Below, in pieces: positions 35,603 to 44,344 of a stretch of 64,000 bases of DNA. Every line of letters starts with the position of its first letter. Positions within the stretch are counted from its first letter, which is position 1. Both the position numbers and the translations under genes were made by a program. Under the pieces are notes generated by a model. The model did no database searches. It saw only the letters and a list, made by a program, of their open reading frames with translations, and was not told where the DNA came from. Origin of the DNA: Natrinema zhouii (GTDB lineage: Archaea > Halobacteriota > Halobacteria > Halobacteriales > Natrialbaceae); contig NZ_CP059154.1 in the NCBI RefSeq assembly GCF_013456555.2, forward strand, positions 372,001 to 436,000. Reading direction: 5' to 3'.

Positions 35603-37273
35603 CTAGAGCTCGTACCCGAAATTGAAGTCGCCCTGCCACTGCACCCGTTCACCGCGGAAGTTGGTTTCGCCGTAGTGGCGGTTCCCCGTCCACAGCACGT
35701 TCGAGAGTTCCGTATCGGGATCGCTCATAACGAGCCCGTCGAAGAACGAGCTCTCGACCGAGTGATCGGCCCCGCTCTCGGCGAACCGGAGGCTCGCGTC
35801 GTCGGAATCGATCGAACAGCCGTCGATCCTGATCCGATTAATGCTGCCGTCACCGTCGGTGACGAAGAGACCGTGGCGATCGGTAGACGACTGCGACGAA
35901 ACGTCGAACTCGCAGTCGGTGAACGTCACCCGCGACGATCGGACGGAGACCGCGTAATCGGAAACCGACGGGCTCGTCCGATCCCTCAGCGAGCAGCTGT
36001 CGAAGACCGCCTGTGCATCACCGCTGTCGTCGATACGAATGGCGCGGCCGTCGGTTCCCTCGTCGGTGAGGGACACGTTCGTCAAGCGGGCTGGACCGTC
36101 CTGTGTCAACCGAACCAATTCGGTATCCTTCCTGACCTCGTTCGTCACGTTCAGTCCGTCGATCCGTTGGTTCCCGCCGTCCTCGAGCCAGAGGCCAGTC
36201 CACGCAACCCCGGGGTGTTCAGTCATTGAAATCCGGCAGTTCCGTGCCGAATCGTTCGTTCCGAGCCGGATATGCGCGGCGGCACAGTTGTGCGTGTGGC
36301 AGTCGGAGAGAACGTTTCGACCGGAATCGTGCGAGAGGTAGAACCCGTGAGAGATGTACCCCGCCGCCTTGCAGCTCTCCCAGTGGTTCGTCCCCCTGTT
36401 GTAGATTTCCGAGGCGAAGGGGATCGCGAACCCGAAGTGGGAGTCCCGATCGTAGTACGTGTCACCGTTGACGAGGTGACAGTTTCTGATGACGTTCGTC
36501 GTGGTCGGTAGCCTCCCGTCGACCATGATCGTGTGGAGGTCGCCACCGTAGGTCGGCTCCCGCCTGTTGCGCTGCCCGCGCATGGAGACGTTCTCGATGA
36601 GGCCGTACCTGTAGGTGAACCAGCGACAGATGCCGGCGTCGTACTCGCCGCGGATGTCGACCTGAACGTTCCGAAGGACCGTTCGCTGGGCGTTCGGAAG
36701 CGACGTGTCGATGGTTCCGACGGTCATCAGACGGTCGACGTCCTGATCGGTCACTTCGAGGACGGCGAACGGTTCGCCGACGATCCCCAGAAACTCGTGG
36801 GCGTCGAAGTGGACGTTGTCGGTGTCGACGTGCCACGTCCCCGCGGGAATCTTGTAACAGTGGTTTCGTTCCGTTGGCTCGAACGAATAGTAGTGATCTT
36901 CGATCGCGCCCCATAGGTCGTCCGCCTCGGGTTCGACGCCGAGATCGTCGCGGACGTCGACGACGTTCGGGTTTGTCTCGCCGCGAACGGTGACGGTGTC
37001 CATATCGGTGTCGGTCACCGAGATCGACTCTCCGAAATCGAGGTGCGACACGTCGTCGTCGACCGTCGTTCCCGAGTCGCTCACGGCTATCGACGCGGCC
37101 TCCTGACTCTGGGCCGCGGCGATACCGGCGTTCCGCGAATTCGTCGCGGCGACACCGCTGAGAGCGCCACCGAGCCCCAGGGCACCGAGCATTCGTACGT
37201 ACGAACGACGCGACGTCTCACCGATAGCGCTTCCCGATCGATCTTCCTGATTGTCTTCGTCCATCACGAGCAT
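35603..37273 (-). CDS. Secreted right-handed beta-helix protein
   Basis: A 556-residue protein with a Tat-type signal, SRRSYVRMLGALGLGGALSG near residue 22-41, followed by an Ala-rich cleavage region. The mature part shows the short repeating strands and His-rich turns of parallel beta-helix (pectate-lyase-like) folds, for instance NVIRNCHLVNGDTYYDRDSH near 245 and GRNVLSDCHTHNCAAAHIR near 295. No catalytic set is recognised. It may bind or cut polysaccharide outside the cell. The C-terminus QWQGDFNFGYEL recurs in two decayed fragments. Starts at 37306, 37273 and 37264 are possible; 37273 is a compromise that keeps the Tat motif close to the N-terminus. Confidence 0.82.
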   Translation of the reverse strand: MLVMDEDNQEDRSGSAIGETSRRSYVRMLGALGLGGALSGVAATNSRNAGIAAAQSQEAASIAVSDSGTTVDDDVSHLDFGESISVTDTDMDTVTVRGETNPNVVDVRDDLGVEPEADDLWGAIEDHYYSFEPTERNHCYKIPAGTWHVDTDNVHFDAHEFLGIVGEPFAVLEVTDQDVDRLMTVGTIDTSLPNAQRTVLRNVQVDIRGEYDAGICRWFTYRYGLIENVSMRGQRNRREPTYGGDLHTIMVDGRLPTTTNVIRNCHLVNGDTYYDRDSHFGFAIPFASEIYNRGTNHWESCKAAGYISHGFYLSHDSGRNVLSDCHTHNCAAAHIRLGTNDSARNCRISMTEHPGVAWTGLWLEDGGNQRIDGLNVTNEVRKDTELVRLTQDGPARLTNVSLTDEGTDGRAIRIDDSGDAQAVFDSCSLRDRTSPSVSDYAVSVRSSRVTFTDCEFDVSSQSSTDRHGLFVTDGDGSINRIRIDGCSIDSDDASLRFAESGADHSVESSFFDGLVMSDPDTELSNVLWTGNRHYGETNFRGERVQWQGDFNFGYEL

Positions 37274-37542
37274 ACCGTCACGAATTCCCGGATTTGTTAT
37301 GTTCATTCTACTGATAATTGTGCGCCAGCGAACATTGGCCAGTCCGTTTCCTCCCTGCAACGGTCGCTGAGGCGGTCGGTAGGTAGTCCCATCCGAGAAG
37401 TGATCCACCCCGTCGCCGTCGGCGAGAAACCGACGGCTATAGCCAGTCACGATTCCGACAGCCCGAGCGTACGAAGTACGTTCTCGTTCGAACGTATCCG
37501 AAACCAAATGTATTTCAAGTGATGCGAGCCGAACTATCGACC

Positions 37543-37743
37543 ATGGACCGTCGAAAGCGACTGATCGTCGGAAGCCTCTGGATCGGGGTCGCGGCCGTAA
37601 TGGCGACGACGCTCGACCTCGGTGTGCCGTCCTCGGCGAGCGAGATCGCTCGCCTGTTCGTCGTCGCCGTCGCCCTGTTTCTGGCGGGCGTCTACGTGTT
37701 CGATCCGTGGAACCTCGTTAGCGATCCCTTCCGGCAGGGCTGA
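37543..37743 (+). CDS. Small two-helix membrane protein
   Basis: A 66-residue protein if started at the ATG at 37543 (MDRRKRLIVGSLWIGVAAVM); the frame also has an ATG at 37519. Two hydrophobic helices (about 8-25 and 37-54) are separated by a short loop LGVPSSASEI, and the C-terminus reads VFDPWNLVSDPFRQG. Positive residues at the N-terminus suggest it faces the cytoplasm. No family or function is recognised. It is divergent from the beta-helix gene and converges on the citramalate-synthase-type gene. Confidence 0.65.
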   Translation: MDRRKRLIVGSLWIGVAAVMATTLDLGVPSSASEIARLFVVAVALFLAGVYVFDPWNLVSDPFRQG

Positions 37744-37829
37744 ACGCGATCGGCCAGGCGGCGCCGCTCCGACTGCCCGTCCGAATCGTGAAAAACGAGC
37801 CGCTCAACCGCCGGCTGACTCGCTCCCGG

Positions 37830-39362
37830 TCAGTCGTCGGCCGGTGCGAGCGGCTGCTGGTCGGCCGCGAGCAATCGATCCAGTGCGTCGACCATCGCTT
37901 TCACGCTCGCACGGGTGATGTCGGCCTCGCTGCGGGCGACCGTCACCGAGCGATCGTTGCGAGCCATCGTCACTTCGACGGTGACGACGGCGTCCGTACC
38001 GCCCGTCACCGCATCGACGTGGTAGGACTCGAGTTCGGCGTCGGCCATCGATCCCAGCGCCTCGCGGACGGCGGAGACTGCGGCGTCGACGGGGCCGGAC
38101 CCGGTGCCGCTGGCGACGCGTTCCTCGCCGTCGACGGCGAGACGGATGCTCGCGGTCGGGACGGCACCGCCGCTGGTGGCGGTGAGATCGAGCAGTTCCA
38201 CGACGCGCTCGCGGTCCTCGCCGGTGACGTCCTCGGCGATGGCCAGCAGGTCGGCGTCCGTGACTCTTCGGCCGCGGTCACCGAGTTCGGTCACCCGGTT
38301 CGCGATTTCGGCGACCTCGTCGTCGTCGGCGTCGACGCCGTGTTCCTCGAGCGTCGCCGCGACGCCCGCGCGGCCGGTGTGTTTGCCGAGCGCGAGCCGG
38401 CGCTCGCGGCCGACGGTCTCGGGCGCGTAGGGCTCGTACATCTTGTCGTCTTTGAGCGTGCCGTCGGTGTGGATCCCGCTCTCGTGGGTGAAGGCGTTCT
38501 CGCCGATGACGGCCTTGTTCGGCGCGAGCTGGATCCCCGTCGCTCGCGAGACGATCTGAGCGAGGTCGTAGAGCTCCTCGAGTTCGAGCGTCTCGAGATC
38601 GTACACGTGCGAGAGGGCGATCGCGACCTCCTCGAGAGCGACGTTACCGGCGCGTTCGCCGAGCCCGTTGACCGTGCAGTGAACGAGGTCGGCACCCGCC
38701 GCGATGGCCGCGAGCGCGTTGGTTACGCCCAGCCCGAGATCGTCATGCGTGTGGGCGCTGACCGGGCCGAGCTCGGCGAGCCGAGCGACGGCCTCGTAGG
38801 TGTGTTCCGGGCCGGTGTGGCCGACGGTGTCGGCGAAGCAGAAGCGATCCGCGCCCGCCTCGAGGGACGCCTCGGCCAGCTCCTCGAGGTAATCGAGATC
38901 GGCCCGGGAGCCGTCCTCGCCGATGACCTCGACCCAGAGGTCGTGGTCTTTCGCGTAGGCCACGAGTTCGGCGGTCTTCTCGAGGTTGTCTTCGCGGGAG
39001 GTACCGACCTTGCCCTCGACGTGGCGGTCGCTGGCGGGGACGACGATGTGGACCCCGTCGACGTCGCACTCGAGCGCGAGGTCGATGTCGGTCGTGATCC
39101 CGCGACAGAAGCTGGTGACGCGAGCGTCTAGATCGAGGTCGGTCACCCGTGAAATAGCCTGTCGCTCACCCGCGCCGGTACAGGCGCTGCCGGCCTCGAT
39201 GACGGAGACGCCGGCTCGCTCGAGCGAGCGAGCGATCTCGACTTTCTCGTCGGGCGAGAGCGAGACGCCGGGGGCTTGCTCGCCGTCGCGAAGCGTCGTG
39301 TCGAGAAGGCGCACTGTACGGTCCGATGCTATCGTCTGTTCGGGGGTGTGAGTTACAGGCAA
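37830..39362 (-). CDS. (R)-citramalate synthase / 2-isopropylmalate synthase
   Basis: A 510-residue acyl-CoA aldolase-type enzyme. The HMGL-like TIM barrel begins RLLDTTLRDGEQAPGVSLSP near residue 18 and contains the metal motif SAHTHDDLGLGVTNALAA near 199, TVNGLGERAGNVALEE near 227, and a C-terminal LeuA-type allosteric dimer domain (about 375-500). It condenses acetyl-CoA with pyruvate (citramalate, isoleucine route) or 2-oxoisovalerate (leucine route). Both families share these motifs and I cannot choose; haloarchaeal orthologues are usually called CimA. No leu or ilv genes adjoin it. Confidence 0.88.
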   Translation of the reverse strand: MPVTHTPEQTIASDRTVRLLDTTLRDGEQAPGVSLSPDEKVEIARSLERAGVSVIEAGSACTGAGERQAISRVTDLDLDARVTSFCRGITTDIDLALECDVDGVHIVVPASDRHVEGKVGTSREDNLEKTAELVAYAKDHDLWVEVIGEDGSRADLDYLEELAEASLEAGADRFCFADTVGHTGPEHTYEAVARLAELGPVSAHTHDDLGLGVTNALAAIAAGADLVHCTVNGLGERAGNVALEEVAIALSHVYDLETLELEELYDLAQIVSRATGIQLAPNKAVIGENAFTHESGIHTDGTLKDDKMYEPYAPETVGRERRLALGKHTGRAGVAATLEEHGVDADDDEVAEIANRVTELGDRGRRVTDADLLAIAEDVTGEDRERVVELLDLTATSGGAVPTASIRLAVDGEERVASGTGSGPVDAAVSAVREALGSMADAELESYHVDAVTGGTDAVVTVEVTMARNDRSVTVARSEADITRASVKAMVDALDRLLAADQQPLAPADD

Positions 39363-39528
39363 GAGTGGTGAAGGCGGGTTACGTTCGTCGGAGAATTTCG
39401 CATCCAGCCGGGTCGCCCCGACTTCCTCTATCCTCGGCGTGCGGCGTTGAGATGGTATCTCGTGCCATTGTACTGTGGGCTAACGTATCATGCCGACTTA
39501 AATCCGCCGATCGCGGCTCGATCGCTCG

Positions 39529-39912
39529 CTATCGATTTCGATCGTCCTCGAGCACCAGCCGATCGCCGGGCTCGACGTCGGCTGCGGTGCCGGCGGGGAG
39601 TTCGACGATCAGGTTGGCCTTCTCGCGAGCGAAGCTCCGCCACGGACGGAGGGTCTCAACCCGTTGAACGACGCCGTCGACGATCCAGACGGCGTCGATC
39701 GGGAAGAAGACGAACAGCATGTGGAGGTCGCGAGTCTTCGTCGAGTCGAACTGGAACGCGAGCGCGTAGTCGTCCGGCACGGATCGTCGAAACATGAGCC
39801 CCCGCGTCTGGCTCACGATCGAGTCCGCGAGATCGACCGCCGTCGCCAGGATCTCGCGGTCGGTCCCGTCGCCGGACGGACTGTCGGCAGCCGGATCGTG
39901 GACGAGTCGCAC
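39529..39912 (-). CDS. DUF192 family protein
   Basis: A 127-residue protein with the DUF192 core: LADSIVSQTRGLMFRRSVPD near residue 28-47, ALAFQFDSTKTRDLHMLFVFFPIDAVW split around DLHMLFVFFPID near 62-73, then WRSFAREKANLIVELPAGTA near 90-109. DUF192 proteins are small beta-barrels of unknown biochemical role. The frame is open further to a TTG at 39993, but the GTG at 39912 gives the conserved start RLVHDP and leaves room for a promoter shared with the divergent HNH gene. Confidence 0.85.
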   Translation of the reverse strand: MRLVHDPAADSPSGDGTDREILATAVDLADSIVSQTRGLMFRRSVPDDYALAFQFDSTKTRDLHMLFVFFPIDAVWIVDGVVQRVETLRPWRSFAREKANLIVELPAGTAADVEPGDRLVLEDDRNR

Positions 39913-40050
39913 GCCCTCGAGTGAGAAGCCGGACGCAAAAAGTCTTCTCGCCGCAGCACTCTTCGAGTCGATACCGGCCACCCGAGTCGTCAACTCGGAA
40001 CCGCGCCAGAGGATTCAAATCGGCTCGCGCGTAACCCGCCGTACGCGCAT

Positions 40051-40578
40051 ATGGAGAAAACCCCGCAGGGAACCTCGGTCGGCGTCGACGACCCCTACGA
40101 GTTCGCGGGCGTCTGCGACCACCTCACCGGTGAGGGAAAGTGCCGGTACGCCTTCGACCACTACGAGCACGACCCCGAGTTCGCTCGCGAGCGCGCGGAC
40201 GACGACTACGATTGTCCCGTCGTCGACCCCGAATCGAACTGGTCGTGGGCCGACTGTCCCCACTTCCGGTCGCGCAACCGCGACCGCGAGTGCGTCCGCT
40301 GTGGGCTCGAGGAAAAGCGGATGGCTCACGACGACGAGCGACCGCTGCTCGAGGAACATCACCTCTCCTACGCTCGCGACGGCGAGAGCCTCACCCACGA
40401 GATCACGATCTACCTCTGTCGGTGGTGTCACGCCAAGGTCCACAACTCGTGGGCGCGGATCACCGACGACGCCGCGCTCGATCCGGAGGCGATCGCAGCG
40501 CTCGAGGAACGCCGGGGTCGCGAACAGTCGGAACTCGGGTTCGAGTCGGCGGCGGAGCGCTACGACGACGAGCGATGA
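40051..40578 (+). CDS. HNH-type zinc-binding protein (haloarchaeal DUF7097-like)
   Basis: A 175-residue protein. The N-terminal half has FAGVCDHLTGEGKCRYAFDH and a DCPHF motif. The C-terminal half has the HNH-nuclease arrangement ECVRCGLEEKR (first zinc Cys pair, residue about 89), LLEEHHLSYA near 109 (catalytic-type His-His), and LCRWCHAKVHNSW near 129 (second Cys pair with His). This supports metal binding and a possible nucleolytic fold. I relate it to DUF7097 from memory; its biological role is unknown. It is divergent from DUF192 and convergent with the SDR gene. Confidence 0.78.
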   Translation: MEKTPQGTSVGVDDPYEFAGVCDHLTGEGKCRYAFDHYEHDPEFARERADDDYDCPVVDPESNWSWADCPHFRSRNRDRECVRCGLEEKRMAHDDERPLLEEHHLSYARDGESLTHEITIYLCRWCHAKVHNSWARITDDAALDPEAIAALEERRGREQSELGFESAAERYDDER

Positions 40579-40606
40579 CTTTCGCGGCTGCGCGCCGGAG
40601 CGGAAA

Positions 40607-41548
40607 TCAGGCCAGTTTTCGGAGGATGCCGTACACCGCATCGCGAAGTCGGTCGGGAAGGTAGCGAGCGTAGAGGCCGTACTGCGCCAGCGGCCCAACG
40701 GGATACCGCGCCGGCGGGTCGGGGCTGGTCGCCGACTCGAGAATCGCCTCGGCGACGTCCTCGGGATCGGAGGCGAAGGGGCCGCCGCTCCCGCCGCCGA
40801 TCAGTTGCGCGTCATCGTACAGTTCGTACAGCGCCTCGTAGGCCGGCGTTCGCTCGTCCTCTGGGAGTTCGTCGTCGACGCGGTCGGTGAAGTTCGTCTC
40901 GACCGGTCCGGGTTCGACCACGATGACGTCGATCCCGAACTCGTCGACTTCCCCGCGCAGGGCGTCGCTCATCGCCTCGAGTGCGTGTTTCGAGCCGGCG
41001 TAGGCACCCGCGCCGGGCATTGAGATCCGGCCGATGACGCTCGAAACGTTGACGATCCGGCCCTCGCCCTGGGCGCGCATGTGCGGCAGGGCGGCGCGAG
41101 TGAGCCGGTGGGGGCCGTAGACGTTGACGTCGAACTGCCGGTGGAGATCGACTGTGGCAACGTCCTCGAGGGGCCCCATCTGGGCGTAGCCGGCGTTGTT
41201 GACGACGCAGTCGATTGAGCCCGCGATGTCGACAGTCTCCTCGACGACCCGCGCGACCTGCTCGGGATCGGTGACGTCGAGCGCGAGCGTCTCGCAGCCC
41301 GCCTCCTCGAGGGCTTCGATGTCGTCGACGTTGCGCGCCGTCGCGAAGACCTGCCAGTCCTCGGCGAGGAAGGCTCGGGCGGTCGCCCGGCCGATTCCCG
41401 ACGAGCAGCCGGTGATGAGGACCGATTTCTTGCGCGTGAAACGATCGGAATCGGTCGTAGCTGTCGTCTCGCGACCGCGGTCGTCCTCGACGACGGTCCC
41501 GTCCGGCCCGTCATCGGCTGTCCTGTCGACGTCCTCAGCGGTGGCCAT
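40607..41548 (-). CDS. Short-chain dehydrogenase/reductase
   Basis: A 313-residue classical SDR. After an acidic leader of about 38 residues come the NAD(P)-binding TGCSSGIGRATARAF near residue 45, the LDVTDPEQVARV strand-loop near 85, NNAGYA near 112, NVSSVIGRIS near 165, and the catalytic pair YAGSK near 181. The length and the sequence after EPGPVETNF are typical of SDRs acting on retinol-, steroid- or fatty-acid-like alcohols; the substrate is unknown. The ATG at 41548 is chosen because upstream codons read as non-coding. Confidence 0.9.
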   Translation of the reverse strand: MATAEDVDRTADDGPDGTVVEDDRGRETTATTDSDRFTRKKSVLITGCSSGIGRATARAFLAEDWQVFATARNVDDIEALEEAGCETLALDVTDPEQVARVVEETVDIAGSIDCVVNNAGYAQMGPLEDVATVDLHRQFDVNVYGPHRLTRAALPHMRAQGEGRIVNVSSVIGRISMPGAGAYAGSKHALEAMSDALRGEVDEFGIDVIVVEPGPVETNFTDRVDDELPEDERTPAYEALYELYDDAQLIGGGSGGPFASDPEDVAEAILESATSPDPPARYPVGPLAQYGLYARYLPDRLRDAVYGILRKLA

Positions 41549-41827
41549 ACGTGACCGGTTCGAGAGACGATACCTAAGTATCGACGGTTTGTCGCGCTCA
41601 TCGTAATTTTCTGGTTGAGTACGTATACGGGGGAGTAACCGTCTGGGATGGACCGCAATGACGCCGAAAGCCCCTGGTTCGCTGGAGTCCCAGGACTCGT
41701 TGCGCGCTTCCCTCACTCCGTTCGGTCCAGTGCTTACGTCGTCCGGGTTCCCCCAGCGAACCAGCCCCTTTCAGTCCCGCCCACCGCAGGCGGTTGGTCG
41801 GGCGGCTGTAGCCGGTGGATGGTCGAG

Positions 41828-42619
41828 CTACTCGGTGAGTTCCTGCTTGGCCTCGTCGGCGTACTTGTCCGCCAGCCGAACCGGCTCGGGGAGTTTGTAC
41901 GACGAGGCGAGCTCGAGGACGATCTCGGCCGCCGTCTCGGGGCCGACGCGGTGGCCGGAGCTGACGTACAGCGGATTGATGTACTGATTCGGCGAGTCGT
42001 ACTGTCGGGTCTGGACGGCGTAGCCGATGAGGGTACCATCAGACGCGTCAACCCTCGAGTTGGATTCGATGGCGACTGTCGACCCTTCGGGGAGGTTATT
42101 TGTGTCCTCCCGCGGCGTTCCACAGAGCAGGCTCTTCGCGACGCCGATGCTCGGCACGTCCCGAACCACGCCCATGTGCGTCGCGATCCCGGCCTGTCGG
42201 AAGTGAATCCGACCGCTGCCGTCGAAGAGGAGGAGGTCGGGGTCGACGGACAGCTCCTCGAGTGCCGCGAGGATCGGCCCGCCCTCGCGAAAGGAGAGGA
42301 GGCCGGGGATGTAGGGAATCTCGAGGGGCGTCACCGCGTGGACGCGCTCGACGACCTCGCCGCCGCGCATCGCGACGACGGCGCTCAGTGCGCGATCCTG
42401 GTCACCGTCGTCGTTCGTGAGAAACGACTGATCGACGCCGACGACGACCGGTGGGTCGCCGGCGCTGGCGGTTGTCGCGAGCGGGTTCGAGAGCGCGGCG
42501 GGATCGAACGCGAACTCGTCTTCGAAGACGGCGACCGACGCGATTTCGCGCTGGAGGGCTTCCATTTCTTCGCGCGAAAGTCCAGAACCGGGTGCGAGAT
42601 CGGGGCGGGGAGTACTCAT
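41828..42619 (-). CDS. nfi: Endonuclease V
   Basis: A 263-residue DNA repair enzyme that cuts at deoxyinosine and other deaminated bases. The catalytic Asp is in VVVGVDQSF near residue 60. VTPLEIPYIPGLLSFREGGP near 97 and LLLFDGSGRIHFRQAGIATHMG near 134 give the remaining metal-binding acidic residues and the wedge; GVAKSLLCG near 160 is also typical. The length is slightly above average because of the N-terminal 30 residues. It is probably monocistronic, with a rhomboid gene 69 bases upstream on the same strand. Confidence 0.95.
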   Translation of the reverse strand: MSTPRPDLAPGSGLSREEMEALQREIASVAVFEDEFAFDPAALSNPLATTASAGDPPVVVGVDQSFLTNDDGDQDRALSAVVAMRGGEVVERVHAVTPLEIPYIPGLLSFREGGPILAALEELSVDPDLLLFDGSGRIHFRQAGIATHMGVVRDVPSIGVAKSLLCGTPREDTNNLPEGSTVAIESNSRVDASDGTLIGYAVQTRQYDSPNQYINPLYVSSGHRVGPETAAEIVLELASSYKLPEPVRLADKYADEAKQELTE

Positions 42620-42688
42620 CGATGTGGCGGTACTAAACGGCGGGCGAAAATCAGTTGCGGGGTTGTAGCAGAGAACGTGGGTGGCCGA

Positions 42689-43633
42689 TCAGAATCGACC
42701 GCGGCCTGGACCGCCCGGGCCGCCAGGTCCACCGGGGCCGCCACCGCCGAACTCGAGGCGGTTCGGGGCGCTGACGTTTCGGTTTTGCTTGAGGTACTGT
42801 CCGTATGCGAGGCCGATCACGAGGCCGACGAGGTGGGCCATGTGTGCGATACCAGCCCCGAACCCGCCGCCAGCACCAGCGAGGAAGAAGACGCTGATGA
42901 AGGCGTAGCCGGCGGTGAGGAGCCAGATCGGGACGGGGATGATGAAGTAAAGGTACACCTTGAGATCTGGATTCAAGATTGTCAGGACACCCAGAATAGC
43001 GAGTGCAGCACCGCTGGCTCCCACGACACCGGAGGTGAACGGCGTTATCGGACTCACCTCTATCATCTGGATCGTTATCTGTCCGAGCCCGGCAAGTGCG
43101 CCACTCACGAGGAACAGAATCGCAAACTTCCGCGACCCGACGTAGCGCTCGACGAGCGGGCCGAAGAAGAATATCACGATACTGTTCCCGACGATGTGCA
43201 TGAATCCTCCGTGAGCGAAAATCGAAGTGAACCACGTCCAGACGTACTCCGGATGATAGGGGCGAAGAACGAATATCGAGCTATAGGCCTCGTAGCTGAG
43301 GAACTGTTGCAAGATTAACTGACTGAGAAAGGTCAGCCACATCAGCGCGAGGACCGTGTACGTCATATTTCCGCGGAAGTACGCCAGCGGTCCGCCCGTG
43401 CCCGTATTGATCGGAATTTTGTCGGTGAGACTCGAGGCTCGTGACGTACTCCCGCCCGAATTGACGTTGTCGTCGAAGCCGCTATCGAAGACGCCCTTCG
43501 GGTCGTTCCAGTTCTCGAGTCCCGTACAGTTGTGGTTCTCGGGGAGCCGATGGTCGCCACAGTACGTGCCACCGCAGTGCCGACAGTTGTACGGCATGTT
43601 TTCGTCCTTCCCACACACGTCGCACTTGGCCAT
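42689..43633 (-). CDS. Rhomboid-family intramembrane protease with AN1-like zinc finger
   Basis: A 314-residue protein. The N-terminus is a zinc finger of the AN1 type: CDVCGKDENMPYNCRHCGG, CGDHRLPENHNC (residues about 4-36). After a linker the six-helix rhomboid domain starts near 90 with WFTSIFAHGGFMHIVGNSIV near 150, the active-site Ser in GVVGASGAALA near 225, and the catalytic His in IAHMAHLVGLVIG near 277. The C-terminus is a Gly-Pro repeat tail, GGPGGPGGPGGPGRGRF. It cleaves membrane proteins within the bilayer; the zinc finger probably recruits partners. The AN1-rhomboid fusion is a known haloarchaeal architecture. Confidence 0.92.
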   Translation of the reverse strand: MAKCDVCGKDENMPYNCRHCGGTYCGDHRLPENHNCTGLENWNDPKGVFDSGFDDNVNSGGSTSRASSLTDKIPINTGTGGPLAYFRGNMTYTVLALMWLTFLSQLILQQFLSYEAYSSIFVLRPYHPEYVWTWFTSIFAHGGFMHIVGNSIVIFFFGPLVERYVGSRKFAILFLVSGALAGLGQITIQMIEVSPITPFTSGVVGASGAALAILGVLTILNPDLKVYLYFIIPVPIWLLTAGYAFISVFFLAGAGGGFGAGIAHMAHLVGLVIGLAYGQYLKQNRNVSAPNRLEFGGGGPGGPGGPGGPGRGRF

Positions 43634-43903
43634 TGACCGGGGGTATGTGCGGAGTCGCTAAGGGATTTGGGGTTTTCACCGGATTATTTCGGCGCGGCCG
43701 ATCCAATCAGTAGGCCCGATGGACGGTTCAGTACGCTCTCGCTACCGATCGACTGGAAGCCCAAACAGCGGCGAGTAACAGGGTATTGCTGTGAGGAGTC
43801 ACATCCGGTATTCCCATCGATCCGAAATCGACGGAACGGTCAGGTCCCCACTGATCGACAGCGTGGACTGTACATTTTTGGCTCCCCACCACCATATCCG
43901 ACT
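43634..43903. other. Divergent spacer between rhomboid and DUF5788-like genes
   Basis: About 270 bases. A candidate TATA-type stretch, TGTACATTTTTGG at 43869-43881, is about 25-30 bases before the GTG at 43904 and would drive the operon with polX. No RNA gene or repeat is visible. Confidence 0.4.
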
Positions 43904-44344
43904 GTGCAAGAGTACGAGCGCAAGCAACTGCTCGAGCGCGTCGAGCGCGATGGGGCGACCGTCGGCGCGGACATCCCGGAGACGATCACGATCCAGGGGG
44001 AGGAGATCGACCTCCGGACGTTCGTCTTCGAGATCAAACGCCGCGAGACGATCCCGTCCGGTGAGCGCGAGCGCGTCGAGCAAGCGAAGAAGAACCTGCG
44101 TCGCGAACGGCTCGAGCGACTCGAGCGGATCGAGGCGGGCGATATCGCCTGGGACGAAGGCGAGGAACTCGCCCGGAGCATCATTGGCATCGACCGGGCG
44201 CTGAACGCCCTCGAGAGCCTGGGGCCGACGGATCTCGAGCGTGAACAGCAGGTCCAGCAGGCGCAGGACCGCAAACGCTGGATGTCGTTCCTGAAGAAGG
44301 CGCTGGGGCAGGAGGACGACGCCAGCGCGCGGAGGGGCCGATGA
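43904..44344 (+). CDS. Conserved haloarchaeal protein (DUF5788-like), polX operon
   Basis: A 146-residue highly charged helical protein beginning at a GTG (MQEYERKQLLERVERDGATV). A short beta-containing domain (ITIQGEEIDLRTFVFEIKRRETI, residues about 27-50) is followed by a long helical Arg/Glu-rich region (ERVEQAKKNLRRERLERLERI) and IIGIDRALNALESLGPTDLE. I associate it with DUF5788 from memory. Its stop codon overlaps the ATG of polX (ATGA), so the two are translationally coupled, which hints at a role in DNA repair. Confidence 0.8.
   Translation: MQEYERKQLLERVERDGATVGADIPETITIQGEEIDLRTFVFEIKRRETIPSGERERVEQAKKNLRRERLERLERIEAGDIAWDEGEELARSIIGIDRALNALESLGPTDLEREQQVQQAQDRKRWMSFLKKALGQEDDASARRGR

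Noticed and set aside
33698..36229. A very long plus-strand open frame (over 800 codons)
   Set aside because: It lies antisense to the asparagine-synthase-like and beta-helix genes, reads as Arg/Val/Glu-rich sequence without any domain, and is a known artefact of GC-rich codon structure.
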